A stretch of DNA of 64,000 bases from Paracoccaceae bacterium. Lineage in GTDB: Bacteria > Pseudomonadota > Alphaproteobacteria > Rhodobacterales > Rhodobacteraceae. Under the pieces are notes generated by a model. That model ran no database searches. It saw nothing but the letters and a program-made list of their open reading frames with translations, and was not told the DNA's origin. Shown here one piece after another: positions 34,185 to 42,705 of the stretch. A program made the translations under genes and the position numbers. Each line of letters starts with the position of its first letter. The first letter of the stretch is position 1. The stretch is from the NCBI GenBank assembly GCA_028284705.1, contig JANQRE010000043.1, positions 34,814 to 98,813 of the forward strand, in the 5' to 3' direction.

Positions 34185-36005
34185 ATGGACCTTCGCAACA
34201 TTGCGATCATTGCGCATGTGGACCACGGCAAGACGACTTTGGTCGATGAATTGCTGAAACAATCCGGCGCGTTTCGCGAAAACCAATCGGTGGCGGAACG
34301 GGCGATGGATTCCAACGATCTGGAGCGTGAACGCGGGATCACGATCCTGGCCAAGGCGACGAGTGTCGAATGGAAGGGCACGCGGATCAACATTGTCGAT
34401 ACGCCCGGGCACGCCGATTTTGGCGGCGAGGTGGAGCGCATCCTGTCGATGGTCGATGGTGTGGTGCTGCTGGTCGATGCCGCCGAAGGGCCGATGCCGC
34501 AGACGAAATTTGTCACCTCCAAGGCGCTGGCCCTGGGTCTGCGTCCGATTGTGGTGCTGAACAAGGTCGACAAACCCGATGCCGAACCGGACCGCGCTTT
34601 GAACGAAGTCTTCGATCTTTTCGCCAATCTCGATGCCGATGACGATCAGCTCGATTTCCCGCATCTTTATGCCTCGGGGCGGTCGGGCTGGGCGGATGCG
34701 GAGTTGACCGGGCCGCGCAGGGACCTCGATGCGCTGTTCAATCTGATCGTCAATCACGTGCCGAAACCGCGCCAGCTCTCGCGCACCGACGAACCCTTCC
34801 GGATGCTGGCGACGACCCTGGGGGCCGATCCGTTCATCGGGCGCATCCTGACGGGGCGCGTGGAAAGCGGGCGGCTGGCGACCGGACAGACCGTGCAGGC
34901 GATCACCCGGATGGGGCAGAAGCTGGAGCAGTTCCGGGTCTCGAAGATATTGGCGTTCCGCGGGCTTGCGCAGCAGCCGATCGAGGAGGCCTTGGCAGGC
35001 GACATCGTGACACTGGCCGGCATGTCGAAGGCGACGGTGTCGGACACGATTGCTGCTTTGGCGGTCGAGGACCCCCTGCCCGCGCAGCCGATCGATCCAC
35101 CGACGATCTCGGTGACATTTGGGATCAACGACTCGCCCTTGGCGGGGCGCGATGGCAAGAAAGTGCAATCCCGCGTCATTCGTGAACGGCTGATGAAGGA
35201 AGCGGCGTCCAATGTTGCGATCAAAGTCACCGACACGCCCGGCGGTGATGCATTCGAGGTGGCGGGCCGTGGCGAATTGCAGATGGGTGTGTTGATCGAG
35301 AACATGCGCCGCGAGGGGTTCGAATTGTCGATTTCTCGCCCCCAAGTGTTGTTCCGCGAGATCGATGGGGTGCAGCACGAGCCGATTGAAGAGGCGACCA
35401 TCGATGTCGATGACGAGTATTCCGGCGCGGTGATCGAGAAGCTGACCGGGGCGCGCAAGGGCGAGCTGGTGGAGATGAAGCCGGCGGGCACGGGCAAGAC
35501 GCGGATCGTGGCCCATGTGCCCTCGCGCGGGCTGATCGGTTATCACGGCGAGTTTCTGACCGATACCCGCGGGACTGGCGTGCTGAACCGCGTCTTTCAT
35601 GAATGGGCGCCTTACAAGGGTGCGATCCCCGGGCGACGGGCCGGTGTGCTGATCTCAATGGAGAACGGGGTGTCGGTGGCTTACGCGATCTTCAACCTTG
35701 AAGACCGAGGCAGGTTCTTCATCGGTGCGCAGGAGAATGTGTATCAGGGTATGATTATTGGCGAACACTCCCGCGACAATGATCTGGAAGTGAACCCGCT
35801 GAAGGGCAAGAAGCTGACCAATGTGCGCGCCTCGGGTAAGGATGAGGCGGTGACGCTGACCCCGCCGATCCGCATGTCGCTGGAGGAAGCGATTGCCTAT
35901 ATCGACAATGACGAGCTGGTCGAAGTGACCCCGAATGCGATCCGGCTGAGGAAGCGTTATCTCGACCCACATGAGCGGAAACGGCAGTCCAGAGTGGCCA
36001 GTTAA
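34185..36005 (+). CDS. typA: Ribosome-associated GTPase TypA/BipA
   Basis: 606-residue translational GTPase. G1 [10 protein letters not shown]2 near RERGITI, G3 [13 protein letters not shown]4 NKVD; then beta-barrel domain, EF-G-like domain III/V and the BipA C-terminal domain ([41 protein letters not shown]). It supports 50S assembly and growth under stress. GAGG 8 nt before the ATG. Confidence 0.97.
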   Translation: MDLRNIAIIAHVDHGKTTLVDELLKQSGAFRENQSVAERAMDSNDLERERGITILAKATSVEWKGTRINIVDTPGHADFGGEVERILSMVDGVVLLVDAAEGPMPQTKFVTSKALALGLRPIVVLNKVDKPDAEPDRALNEVFDLFANLDADDDQLDFPHLYASGRSGWADAELTGPRRDLDALFNLIVNHVPKPRQLSRTDEPFRMLATTLGADPFIGRILTGRVESGRLATGQTVQAITRMGQKLEQFRVSKILAFRGLAQQPIEEALAGDIVTLAGMSKATVSDTIAALAVEDPLPAQPIDPPTISVTFGINDSPLAGRDGKKVQSRVIRERLMKEAASNVAIKVTDTPGGDAFEVAGRGELQMGVLIENMRREGFELSISRPQVLFREIDGVQHEPIEEATIDVDDEYSGAVIEKLTGARKGELVEMKPAGTGKTRIVAHVPSRGLIGYHGEFLTDTRGTGVLNRVFHEWAPYKGAIPGRRAGVLISMENGVSVAYAIFNLEDRGRFFIGAQENVYQGMIIGEHSRDNDLEVNPLKGKKLTNVRASGKDEAVTLTPPIRMSLEEAIAYIDNDELVEVTPNAIRLRKRYLDPHERKRQSRVAS

Positions 36006-36046
36006 TCCGATCCGCGTTAACCTTTTTGCCGGAAGGGGTTCTGGTC

Positions 36047-36664
36047 ATGCGTTTTCTTAAAGTTCTGTTGTTCTTGCCGCTCGCGGCTTGTTTTGATGCG
36101 GAAGCCGATTTGCGGTTTTCGGAAGATGAAATGGTCACTGCGGATGTGAAACTGACGCTCGGGCGGCAGCTTTACGACATGATGCAGTTGAGCGGACAAG
36201 GCGCCAGTGCGCTCTGCCCTGAGGCGGCCGAGCGCACCGTTGGGGCGGAGAGTGTGATCTGCGAGTTCACCGAAACCCGCTCACTTGACGACGCCCTGGC
36301 CGAGGCGGAAGAGGCCAAGAAAGACGAAGAGTTTCTAAAGGATATGACCATCGAGCGGCTGGATGACGAGCGTTTGCGCATGTCGCTACCGCTCGATTTC
36401 AATCAGGTTGAGCGTCCGGATGAGTTGTCTGAGGACAACCCAATGATGCCGATGATGATCGGTGCGTTGGCGGGGCATTCGATCATCTTCCGCGTGCATG
36501 CGCTGGAGATCGAAGAGACCAATGCGACCTTGTCGGAAGATGGCACCTCAACCGAGATCGTGATCCCCGCAACCGAGATTTTGCAGCCCTCCGGCGATCT
36601 GCCGGAGAGCTTCGATGTCACTTTGAAGTATCGATCTTGCGGGCTCTTCGGGTTCGGCTGTTAA
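36047..36664 (+). CDS. Predicted lipoprotein of unknown function
   Basis: 205 residues. Signal sequence MRFLKVLLFLPLAAC with lipobox LAAC (Cys15), so the mature protein is lipid-anchored. After it comes an acidic alpha/beta region with four more cysteines including CPE and CEF, and a C-terminal CGLFGFGC. No domain recognised. Start ATG at 36047 chosen over the ORF start at 36026 because it begins the signal. Confidence 0.75.
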   Translation: MRFLKVLLFLPLAACFDAEADLRFSEDEMVTADVKLTLGRQLYDMMQLSGQGASALCPEAAERTVGAESVICEFTETRSLDDALAEAEEAKKDEEFLKDMTIERLDDERLRMSLPLDFNQVERPDELSEDNPMMPMMIGALAGHSIIFRVHALEIEETNATLSEDGTSTEIVIPATEILQPSGDLPESFDVTLKYRSCGLFGFGC

Positions 36665-36685
36665 CCAGAATAGGCCGCATGGAGG

Positions 36686-37243
36686 TCAGTGGTCCTGGCT
36701 GGGATCGAAGGCAAGGAAATCCTCTTTCAGCGTTCCGCGTTCCTCCTGCTCGCGCACGCGTTTCTCGAACTCCTCAAGTCGGCCCAGTTCAAACGGGCGC
36801 ACAGGGCGCGGCAGGGCCTCCAGAACTTCTTTCATCGTGTCTTCGGCCCGATTGAGCAGTGCTTTCGGGATACCATCCTGCAATGCCGCATCACGAAGAG
36901 CGGCGAGGAAGATGACACCGCAGCGATGCGCCTCCGGGTTGAAGAGCGTCACGCAGGTGTGCTTGTCACAGCAGGCCTGCACAACAACGCTGTCGGTGAA
37001 ATGGTTCACGCGATAGAAGCCGTCACCGATGCTGAAGCTCCAAACCGCATTGATCCGGTAACATCCGGGCGGCACGCGCAAGGTGCGGTGCCCACAAGGC
37101 GCACGCAGAACGGCATATTCGCGACCGCACCATTTGAGCACGGAACCGTCGCAATTATAGACGGTTATATACCAGTTTCGGTCGCTGACTTTGCAGGGAT
37201 CATCGAGAGCAGAAACCCAGACATCAATGGTTGCAAGGGACAT
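36686..37243 (-). CDS. Cysteine-rich cytoplasmic protein of unknown function
   Basis: 185 residues with nine Cys in the first 108 (17, 31, 39, 50, 61, 91, 92, 97, 108), including a CC-x4-C cluster with a nearby His (CCDKHTC) that looks like a metal site. The second half is a charged helix (LNRAEDTMKEVLEALPRPVR onward). No signal peptide, so disulfides are unlikely and zinc or iron-sulfur binding is possible. The ATG at 37241-37243 has a strong AGGAGG. No family recognised. Confidence 0.75.
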   Translation of the reverse strand: MSLATIDVWVSALDDPCKVSDRNWYITVYNCDGSVLKWCGREYAVLRAPCGHRTLRVPPGCYRINAVWSFSIGDGFYRVNHFTDSVVVQACCDKHTCVTLFNPEAHRCGVIFLAALRDAALQDGIPKALLNRAEDTMKEVLEALPRPVRPFELGRLEEFEKRVREQEERGTLKEDFLAFDPSQDH

Positions 37244-37428
37244 GGGGAGTCCTCCTAAGAAAATAGGTGATACTGAAATGAACGGTGCAGACTGGACGCA
37301 GAAAAATGACTGCACCGAGGCTGATGCGCACTGCACAATTGGTAAGTTCGGGGGCCGAATAAGAAATCGTCGGCCATGCGCGGTGCGCGGGCTCAGAATA
37401 CCTCAAAACGGCGAATTTTTCCTGAGAA

Positions 37429-37920
37429 TCAGGCGGTGTCTTCAGCTTCGGCGAAGATTGGCCTAACGGCGTCTCCCACCGCGATGCGACCGCCTTTCAC
37501 GATCTCGGCATACCATCCGCCATGGCCGCGCATGGCGTTGTAACCGCCGGAGCCAATGGTCTTTTCCATGCGTGAACAAGGCGCACAGGGGCCGGAGAGT
37601 TTGATCCGGGCGTTACCAATTTCCAACTCGTGATGGCGCAGAGCGGTGAGGTTGATACCGGAGATCACGATGTTTCGGCGCAGCATCTCGGGGGTGACTC
37701 GTGCCTCGGCCAGCGCGGCAATGACGGGAAGGTGTTCGGCTTGGATAAGTGTGAGGGCGCGTTTTCCGCCGGAGGTGAAGTGATCGCCGATCAGGCCATC
37801 GGAGGTGGCTTCGACACTCTCTACGATCTCCACGGGGGCGAGGCGCGCGGGGCGCAGACCGATCCAGTCCACCCGACCGGGTTGGGCATGTCTGCGCATC
37901 AACTCTCTTAGGGAACTCAC
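37429..37920 (-). CDS. MOSC domain protein
   Basis: 163-residue protein with MOSC features: LIGDHFTSGGKRALTLIQAE, RRNIVISGINL, and the conserved Cys in LSGPCAPCSRME. MOSC domains of MOCS3/YiiM/MARC type handle sulfur from Mo-cofactor or reduce N-hydroxylated substrates with molybdenum. No N-terminal beta-barrel or ferredoxin domain, so a stand-alone YiiM-like type. About 5 nt downstream of the acidic 45-residue gene stop, hence co-transcribed. Confidence 0.88.
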   Translation of the reverse strand: MSSLRELMRRHAQPGRVDWIGLRPARLAPVEIVESVEATSDGLIGDHFTSGGKRALTLIQAEHLPVIAALAEARVTPEMLRRNIVISGINLTALRHHELEIGNARIKLSGPCAPCSRMEKTIGSGGYNAMRGHGGWYAEIVKGGRIAVGDAVRPIFAEAEDTA

Positions 37921-37926
37921 GCGCGA

Positions 37927-38064
37927 TCAGTCGTCGCTGTCGTCGTCCTCAATCTCCGGCATGGGCGCGGGTTCCGCGTTTTCCATGTCCTCTTTGCTCC
38001 ATTCGCCGGTGTCTTTCGGTGTCTCCGAGCTTGAGGCGTTGCCGTCTTTCTCTCCGCCCATCAT
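37927..38064 (-). CDS. Very small acidic protein (45 residues)
   Basis: Sequence begins MMGGEKDGNASSSETPKDTG and includes EWSKEDMENAEPAPMPE, ending in an Asp-rich tail. It has a good ribosome-binding site (GAGGAGAGG upstream on the minus strand). Too short for most gene finders, but the pattern is familiar from conserved small roseobacter proteins. No function known. It precedes the MOSC gene. Confidence 0.65.
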   Translation of the reverse strand: MMGGEKDGNASSSETPKDTGEWSKEDMENAEPAPMPEIEDDDSDD

Positions 38065-38124
38065 CGATCCTCTCCTCAAAGGTGCCTGCCCCGAATGTAG
38101 GGTCGGGACAGGCTTTCTCCAAGA

Positions 38125-39150
38125 TCAGTTGATCCGGCGGACCGTATCAAACAACGATTTCGCGTTGTTGTTGAAGTAGGGCGAGAACATCTCCTGCGGC
38201 TTGTTGGAGCGGCGATAGCTGTTCACGCCGTTGACGTAATTCGCCGTGCCGAACTTCAGCACCCAGGGGCCGCCAGAGGAGCCGCCGGTGAGGTCAGACC
38301 CCACACCGAGCGGTTTCGGCGTACATCCCGGATTGCCGTGATAGGCGAAGGAGGAATAGTTCGCGATCAACCGACGCCCGTTGAATGGCGCGCCTGCAGG
38401 ATAGCCATGCTGCGCCCAGTGCTGGTATTTCGACCAGTTCCAGGCAAAGCCGAGCCAGCCCACGACCTGACTGATCTTCTTGCCGTTGCGCTTGTGCAGA
38501 ACGGCAGCACCCATGTCCTGGCATAGGCCTTTCGGAATGCCGTTCTTGTACCATGCATGGCGCACAAAGAGCTGGCGTGCTTGCCACTGGCCATAGGGTG
38601 CGGCGCCATCGCGATAGGCGGGCACGAAGACCACGTTGGTCGCCCACCCGCTGGCCTTGTTATTGCCCGCATGCAGGCAGTGACCGGCGGTAAAGATCGC
38701 GTTGTTGCCCACCGAACTGGCCGAGCAGACATAGGATCGCCCGTTACGCCGGAAGAAGAGCTTGCCCATGGCGCGATAGGGATACTGCGTGTAGGGCGTG
38801 AAGACCTCGTAGCGTGTGAAGGGCGCGGGATAGTTGTACCCGCCCGCGGTCGCCTGCGGCTCGAGGTCTTGCGCCTCAGCGTCTTCCTCGGGCGCGCCGC
38901 CTTCGACCACGGTGCCGCCATCCTCATCCTCAGTCACCATTCCCGCGGCCTCATCGACCTCGTCTTCTTCATCGATTTCGATGATATCGCAGGGCTCGGC
39001 CTCCAACATCTGGTCTGCCGTCCAGAGCTCGTCGGACCCATCATCTGCCGCCTGAAGCGCCACTTGCGGAGAGGATACATTGCCTTCTGTGGTATCGACT
39101 TCGGGCTGGCGACCGCCGTCACCACCTCCGCCTTTAGCTGAATTAGCCAT
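38125..39150 (-). CDS. Trypsin-like serine protease with an acidic N-terminal extension
   Basis: 341 residues. Chymotrypsin-fold (S1/V8-like) domain from about residue 105, triad His157 (FTAGHC), Asp212 (CQDMGAAVL) and Ser292 (GGSSGGPW) all present. Residues 1-100 are strongly acidic and Gly/Glu/Asp-rich, predicted disordered, with no signal peptide or Tat motif. The enzyme is thus either cytoplasmic or exported by an unusual route; the extension may be a pro-region. Two Cys pairs in the domain could form disulfides, arguing for export. Confidence 0.88.
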   Translation of the reverse strand: MANSAKGGGGDGGRQPEVDTTEGNVSSPQVALQAADDGSDELWTADQMLEAEPCDIIEIDEEDEVDEAAGMVTEDEDGGTVVEGGAPEEDAEAQDLEPQATAGGYNYPAPFTRYEVFTPYTQYPYRAMGKLFFRRNGRSYVCSASSVGNNAIFTAGHCLHAGNNKASGWATNVVFVPAYRDGAAPYGQWQARQLFVRHAWYKNGIPKGLCQDMGAAVLHKRNGKKISQVVGWLGFAWNWSKYQHWAQHGYPAGAPFNGRRLIANYSSFAYHGNPGCTPKPLGVGSDLTGGSSGGPWVLKFGTANYVNGVNSYRRSNKPQEMFSPYFNNNAKSLFDTVRRIN

Positions 39151-39323
39151 TACTTTTCTCCAATTATTTACTTCAAAATATGCGCGTCAAAAGAGGCCGG
39201 TCGCAGCACGACCGAAAGCATAAAAATAAGATGCAATCCAATTGAAGCGCGGTTTTTACATACCACAAAAAGCGAGTCGAATTAAGGTTGCAAACTCAGG
39301 AGTGAGCTAAGTTTTGCCGATGC

Positions 39324-39587
39324 TCAGCTTTGCAGATCGAGGCAAGTCTTTTTGCGAGCTGGGAGCACGAAAGGCGCGCCTGCCGCGTAAAGCTTGCGCA
39401 CATAGGCCGGGTCATCGCTGCGCAAGATGAGGAGATGCTCTGTGGCACCGATGATCGCAATATCGTCGGGCAATTCGATGCCGGTCTTGGGGATTGCTGC
39501 GGTGGCAATCCCGCCCGGCAGCATTGCGAGCAGTGCGGTGCCGAGCCATCCGGCGACCAATAGCGGTATGATCCAGAGCTTGCGCAT
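39324..39587 (-). CDS. Small membrane-anchored protein, last gene of FAD-oxidase operon
   Basis: 87 residues: N-terminal hydrophobic anchor or signal (IPLLVAGWLGTALLAMLPGG), then a short domain IELPDDIAIIGATEHLLILRSDDPAYVRKLYAAGAPFVLPAR. No family recognised. Its ATG overlaps the stop of the 347-residue gene (TGATG). Confidence 0.7.
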   Translation of the reverse strand: MRKLWIIPLLVAGWLGTALLAMLPGGIATAAIPKTGIELPDDIAIIGATEHLLILRSDDPAYVRKLYAAGAPFVLPARKKTCLDLQS

Positions 39588-40630
39588 CAGTAATCGTAAA
39601 TATGCTCCAACAAGCCGCGCTGGTCACCCAGAAGTTTCACGAGCGCGGTCAGGTCGGTCACTTTCGTGGCGATCAGATAGCGGCGTTCGCGGAAGGAAGC
39701 GCGGGGTGTATCGGAGATAATTTCTGCGGTGTTGGTGACCTCGGGTGGGGTCTCACCGAGATAGCTGAGCAGGATGTCATCATTGCCCGCGATCTCGAGA
39801 AGCGTGCCGCCTTCCGCCGTGAGAGCCCGCACCAATGTGGTGAACACGCGATAACGCGGAACCTCGGCGATGAGGGGATCGGAGGAGAGGATTTGCACAT
39901 CCGGCTGGCTGGCAAGCCAGGTCTCGCTGACACCGTCCACTGCGATTTTCATCGTCAGTTGATCGGCGCCAACGGCAGCGGCGGCTTCGGCGATGACCTT
40001 GGCATAGGCGGCTTTCGCCTTCCATTCGAGGCCAAGCGCAAGGCGACGCTCCCAGGATCGCGCGCCCTCCACAGGCGCCTCCCAAAGCCGTGTGGTCCAG
40101 GCGTCGAAATCATATTTGTACCACGGCACTTGCTGCAGGAAGGTGGCGTAATCGGCGGCCATATCGGCCTCGATTCCGTCCTGCGGAGAGGTCCCGGCCA
40201 GACGCGCGATCCGCCCTATTGTTTCCTCGTAGGCCGCCTTGAACAGCATCTCGAGGGTGAAGCTGGCGCCGATGGTATAGATCGTGGCTTTCGACGCAAA
40301 GCCGGCCTCACCCAACTCATCCGCCTTCGCTTTCACACCGCAGGCCGAGGACCAGAACCCGGCAACCGCGGAGAGATAGCCGAACCCATGGGGGGCCTCG
40401 GTTTTCAGCGTCTCGGCATAACCTTCATAGGCGTAAACGATGTGCCATTCGGGGTAGACCATATAGGTGCGCGCCTCGGGGCGGCGGTCGTCCGGGTCGG
40501 TGATGTAGGCCGGTTCGGCTTGCGCGAGAGGTTCACCGCGGCAGGCAAATTCCACGTAAAGGATTGGTCCAGCAATGATCAGGACCAGCGCAAGCAGGGC
40601 CAGACCCAGCCATTTGAAAAACCGTTTCAC
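39587..40630 (-). CDS. Membrane-anchored protein of unknown function in FAD-oxidase operon
   Basis: 347 residues. One N-terminal transmembrane anchor (about 8-27), a periplasmic or outside domain beginning FACRGEPLAQAEPAYITDPD, and the segment ARTYMVYPEWHIVYAYEGYA with several Tyr/Trp/His. No known domain recognised. 4-nt overlap with the upstream four-helix gene and 1-nt-type overlap with the downstream gene. The length and constraint suggest an enzyme-like or assembly role beside the exported oxidase. Confidence 0.75.
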   Translation of the reverse strand: MKRFFKWLGLALLALVLIIAGPILYVEFACRGEPLAQAEPAYITDPDDRRPEARTYMVYPEWHIVYAYEGYAETLKTEAPHGFGYLSAVAGFWSSACGVKAKADELGEAGFASKATIYTIGASFTLEMLFKAAYEETIGRIARLAGTSPQDGIEADMAADYATFLQQVPWYKYDFDAWTTRLWEAPVEGARSWERRLALGLEWKAKAAYAKVIAEAAAAVGADQLTMKIAVDGVSETWLASQPDVQILSSDPLIAEVPRYRVFTTLVRALTAEGGTLLEIAGNDDILLSYLGETPPEVTNTAEIISDTPRASFRERRYLIATKVTDLTALVKLLGDQRGLLEHIYDY

Positions 40631-41034
40631 CGGTCGAACAGCTTGGCGGAGAGGACCGCAAAGCCTCCCAAAGCTAGGTGGGGCGTGTTGGCGGCGAGTT
40701 TGATCAGGAAGCTGGGATATTCGTAGAAGCCGTAGACGAAAATGCCGAAATCAAGAAAGCCCGAACCGGTGGCCAGACCCAAGAGACCGTCAGCGAGATA
40801 GGCGAGCCCGAACCAGGTCAGGAAAATCTTTGAGGCCCGGTGCGAGATCAGCGAGGCTGCAAGCGCCCAGAGAGCTGAGACGAGGTGCAAGAGATCGTCA
40901 AAGAGATCAAGGGCGAAGATGCCGAAGGCATTGCCATTCTCATCGATGATTCCGGGGATGGGCAGGTAGTTCAGCGAGGCTGCAAAACCCACCACGATAA
41001 AATACCCAAACGCAATTTTCTGAAGCAAAGTCAT
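40627..41034 (-). CDS. Four-helix membrane protein in FAD-oxidase operon
   Basis: 135 residues with about four hydrophobic segments: IAFGYFIVVGFAASLNYLPI, LLHLVSALWALAASLI, IFLTWFGLAYLADGLLGLAT, and HLALGGFAVLSAKLF. It begins MTLLQKIAFG; the ATG at 41032-41034 lies 5 nt after the FAD oxidase stop. No named family assigned; it resembles small DUF4383-like four-helix proteins. Confidence 0.72.
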   Translation of the reverse strand: MTLLQKIAFGYFIVVGFAASLNYLPIPGIIDENGNAFGIFALDLFDDLLHLVSALWALAASLISHRASKIFLTWFGLAYLADGLLGLATGSGFLDFGIFVYGFYEYPSFLIKLAANTPHLALGGFAVLSAKLFDR

Positions 41035-41038
41035 ATGG

Positions 41039-42526
41039 TTAAGCTCTCGCCATGTAAGTGTCCCACAGCACGTGACGGAACAGGTTACCCGGATCCATCG
41101 CGCGTTTCTTTGCCGCGAAGGGGCGCAGACCAGGATAGGCTTTTTCGATCTGGTCCTGCCGCGCGTGCAGGCGGTAGGGCAGATAATAGGAGCCACCGAT
41201 GGCCAGAACACGGTCGATCAATTCCTGCGTCATGCGCTTCATGTCTTCCTCGGCCCGATGCGATTTCTCCTGAGAGAACAGCATCACGCAAGCGATGCGG
41301 TCGCCGGGCGCATAGGACAGCCAACTTTCATTGTCAGGCGCGACGTAACGCAGGGTGATGTTCAGGAGCTCCTGGAAACTCGACGGGATCACTTCGCGGC
41401 AGGCGGTAACAAAAAGGCCGAAGCTTTCCGGCGGGATGAAATATTCATGCAGGATATCGGTGCGGGTCGGGTCGCGGTCATCAAGCGTGATGACGGGCTC
41501 GTTGAGCAGCGTGTTGCGGGTTGTGTCACCGCCACCGATCCATGGGCCAATATCCGCCTCAAACCACCAACGACGGTGTTTGGCGCGGTCACTGCCCAAC
41601 TGGGCGCGGAAGATGCGGCGCGCGGTGTGGCTGAGCCAGCCCGACCCCGGAGCAGGCGGAATGTCCGATTGGTCGCGGGTCGGGCGGTAAGTGATCATCA
41701 GCGCCTCTTCGAAGAAGCGTTCGATGCCGACATTCATCCGTCCATAAGCCATCTGCACGCCGGTGCCATCCTTGATGGTTTTCACGAAGCGGGGCCCGAA
41801 CTCCATGGGCGACATCTTCTCGAAAATCGGCTCTAGGCGGGTGTTGACGACCATCTGCATTTCCATCTCGGTGATCACGCCGAGCAAGCCGTAGCCGCCC
41901 ATCGCGGCCTTGAAAATGTCTGCATTCTCATCGCGCGAACAGGTGATGAGCGAGCCATCGGCGAGCATCATGCGCAGGGATTTCACCGTGGCACCACAGC
42001 CGGAAAACGGCACCGGCCAGCCATGGGCGTTCACGGAATAGGTCGCCGCGACACCGAAATCGTTGTTCGATTGCATGACGGCAGGCGAAAACCCGGCGGC
42101 ATCAAGCTGGGCGATGACCGTAGACCAGCGCGCGCCGGCCCCGCAACGATAGGTGAGATTGGCGCTGTCGATCTCCACCCAATCCTGATCCAGCGTCAGG
42201 GTCGTGCCTGCCGCGGTCATGGATTGACCGCCCATGGAGTGGCGGGCGGCGGAGGCGATGAAGGACCGGCCCTCGGATTTCGCCTCTTCCAGCTCGCGGC
42301 GCAGGGATTCAACCAGCGCCTGGTCGAATTTCTCATTGAATGTCAGATGTTTGGCGACTTTCGTCGGAGACAGCTCACTGGCATCGTTCAGAAGCAGCGG
42401 GTCGTTCACAGGAGCGATTAACTCGCGTCCGACGGGAATATCCTCTGACATGATCCGGCTGGTGGCGTATCCCCCCACCACAGCACCGGTTCCGAACAAA
42501 AAAGTTCTGCGGCTGGTCTTGCTCAT
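41039..42526 (-). CDS. Tat-exported FAD-linked oxidase (PCMH / aldonolactone-oxidase type)
   Basis: 495 residues. N-terminal Tat-type signal SRRTFLFGTGAVVGGYA after MSKT. FAD_binding_4 domain about residues 60-240 with SAARHSMGGQSMTA, SNNDFGVAATYSVNAHGWP and GYGLLGVITEMEM; C-terminal region YLPYRLHARQDQIEKAYPG and KRAMDPGNLFRHVLWDTY, resembling D-arabinono-lactone/L-gulonolactone oxidases. Thus a periplasmic flavin oxidase or dehydrogenase. The usual His of a covalent FAD link is in the ARHSMGG region. First gene of a coupled four-gene operon; divergent from imuB. Substrate unknown. Confidence 0.85.
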   Translation of the reverse strand: MSKTSRRTFLFGTGAVVGGYATSRIMSEDIPVGRELIAPVNDPLLLNDASELSPTKVAKHLTFNEKFDQALVESLRRELEEAKSEGRSFIASAARHSMGGQSMTAAGTTLTLDQDWVEIDSANLTYRCGAGARWSTVIAQLDAAGFSPAVMQSNNDFGVAATYSVNAHGWPVPFSGCGATVKSLRMMLADGSLITCSRDENADIFKAAMGGYGLLGVITEMEMQMVVNTRLEPIFEKMSPMEFGPRFVKTIKDGTGVQMAYGRMNVGIERFFEEALMITYRPTRDQSDIPPAPGSGWLSHTARRIFRAQLGSDRAKHRRWWFEADIGPWIGGGDTTRNTLLNEPVITLDDRDPTRTDILHEYFIPPESFGLFVTACREVIPSSFQELLNITLRYVAPDNESWLSYAPGDRIACVMLFSQEKSHRAEEDMKRMTQELIDRVLAIGGSYYLPYRLHARQDQIEKAYPGLRPFAAKKRAMDPGNLFRHVLWDTYMARA

Positions 42527-42676
42527 CTGGTCCCTCGCCCCCTCTTCATTTGGTCCGGGCCGCCTTCTCATGTGGTGACAGGGGGCGGCCCTGTGAAGGG
42601 TTGGCCGCAAGATAGGGCGATTTTGGGGCCGAGGTCAAAAACTGACTCGACTCCGGTGGCGTCGCACTTAAAATGA

Positions 42677-42691
42677 GAACATACAGCGAAC
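42677..42691 (+). promoter_or_regulatory. LexA (SOS) box of imuB
   Basis: GAAC-ATACAGC-GAAC, exactly the alphaproteobacterial LexA consensus GAAC-N7-GAAC. It lies between an upstream in-frame ATG (42673) and the ATG at 42706, so the latter is the likely start. Confidence 0.8.
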
Positions 42692-42705
42692 ATTTGAGTC
42701 TGCCG

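Noticed and set aside
33078..35600. 840-residue ORF on the minus strand
   Set aside because: Antisense to the transglycosylase and typA genes; no motif and spans two real genes plus their gap.
36005..36024. GTTAATCC...GTTAACC between typA and the lipoprotein gene as a CtrA site
   Set aside because: Half-site spacing is 11 nt, which does not fit TTAA-N7-TTAA.
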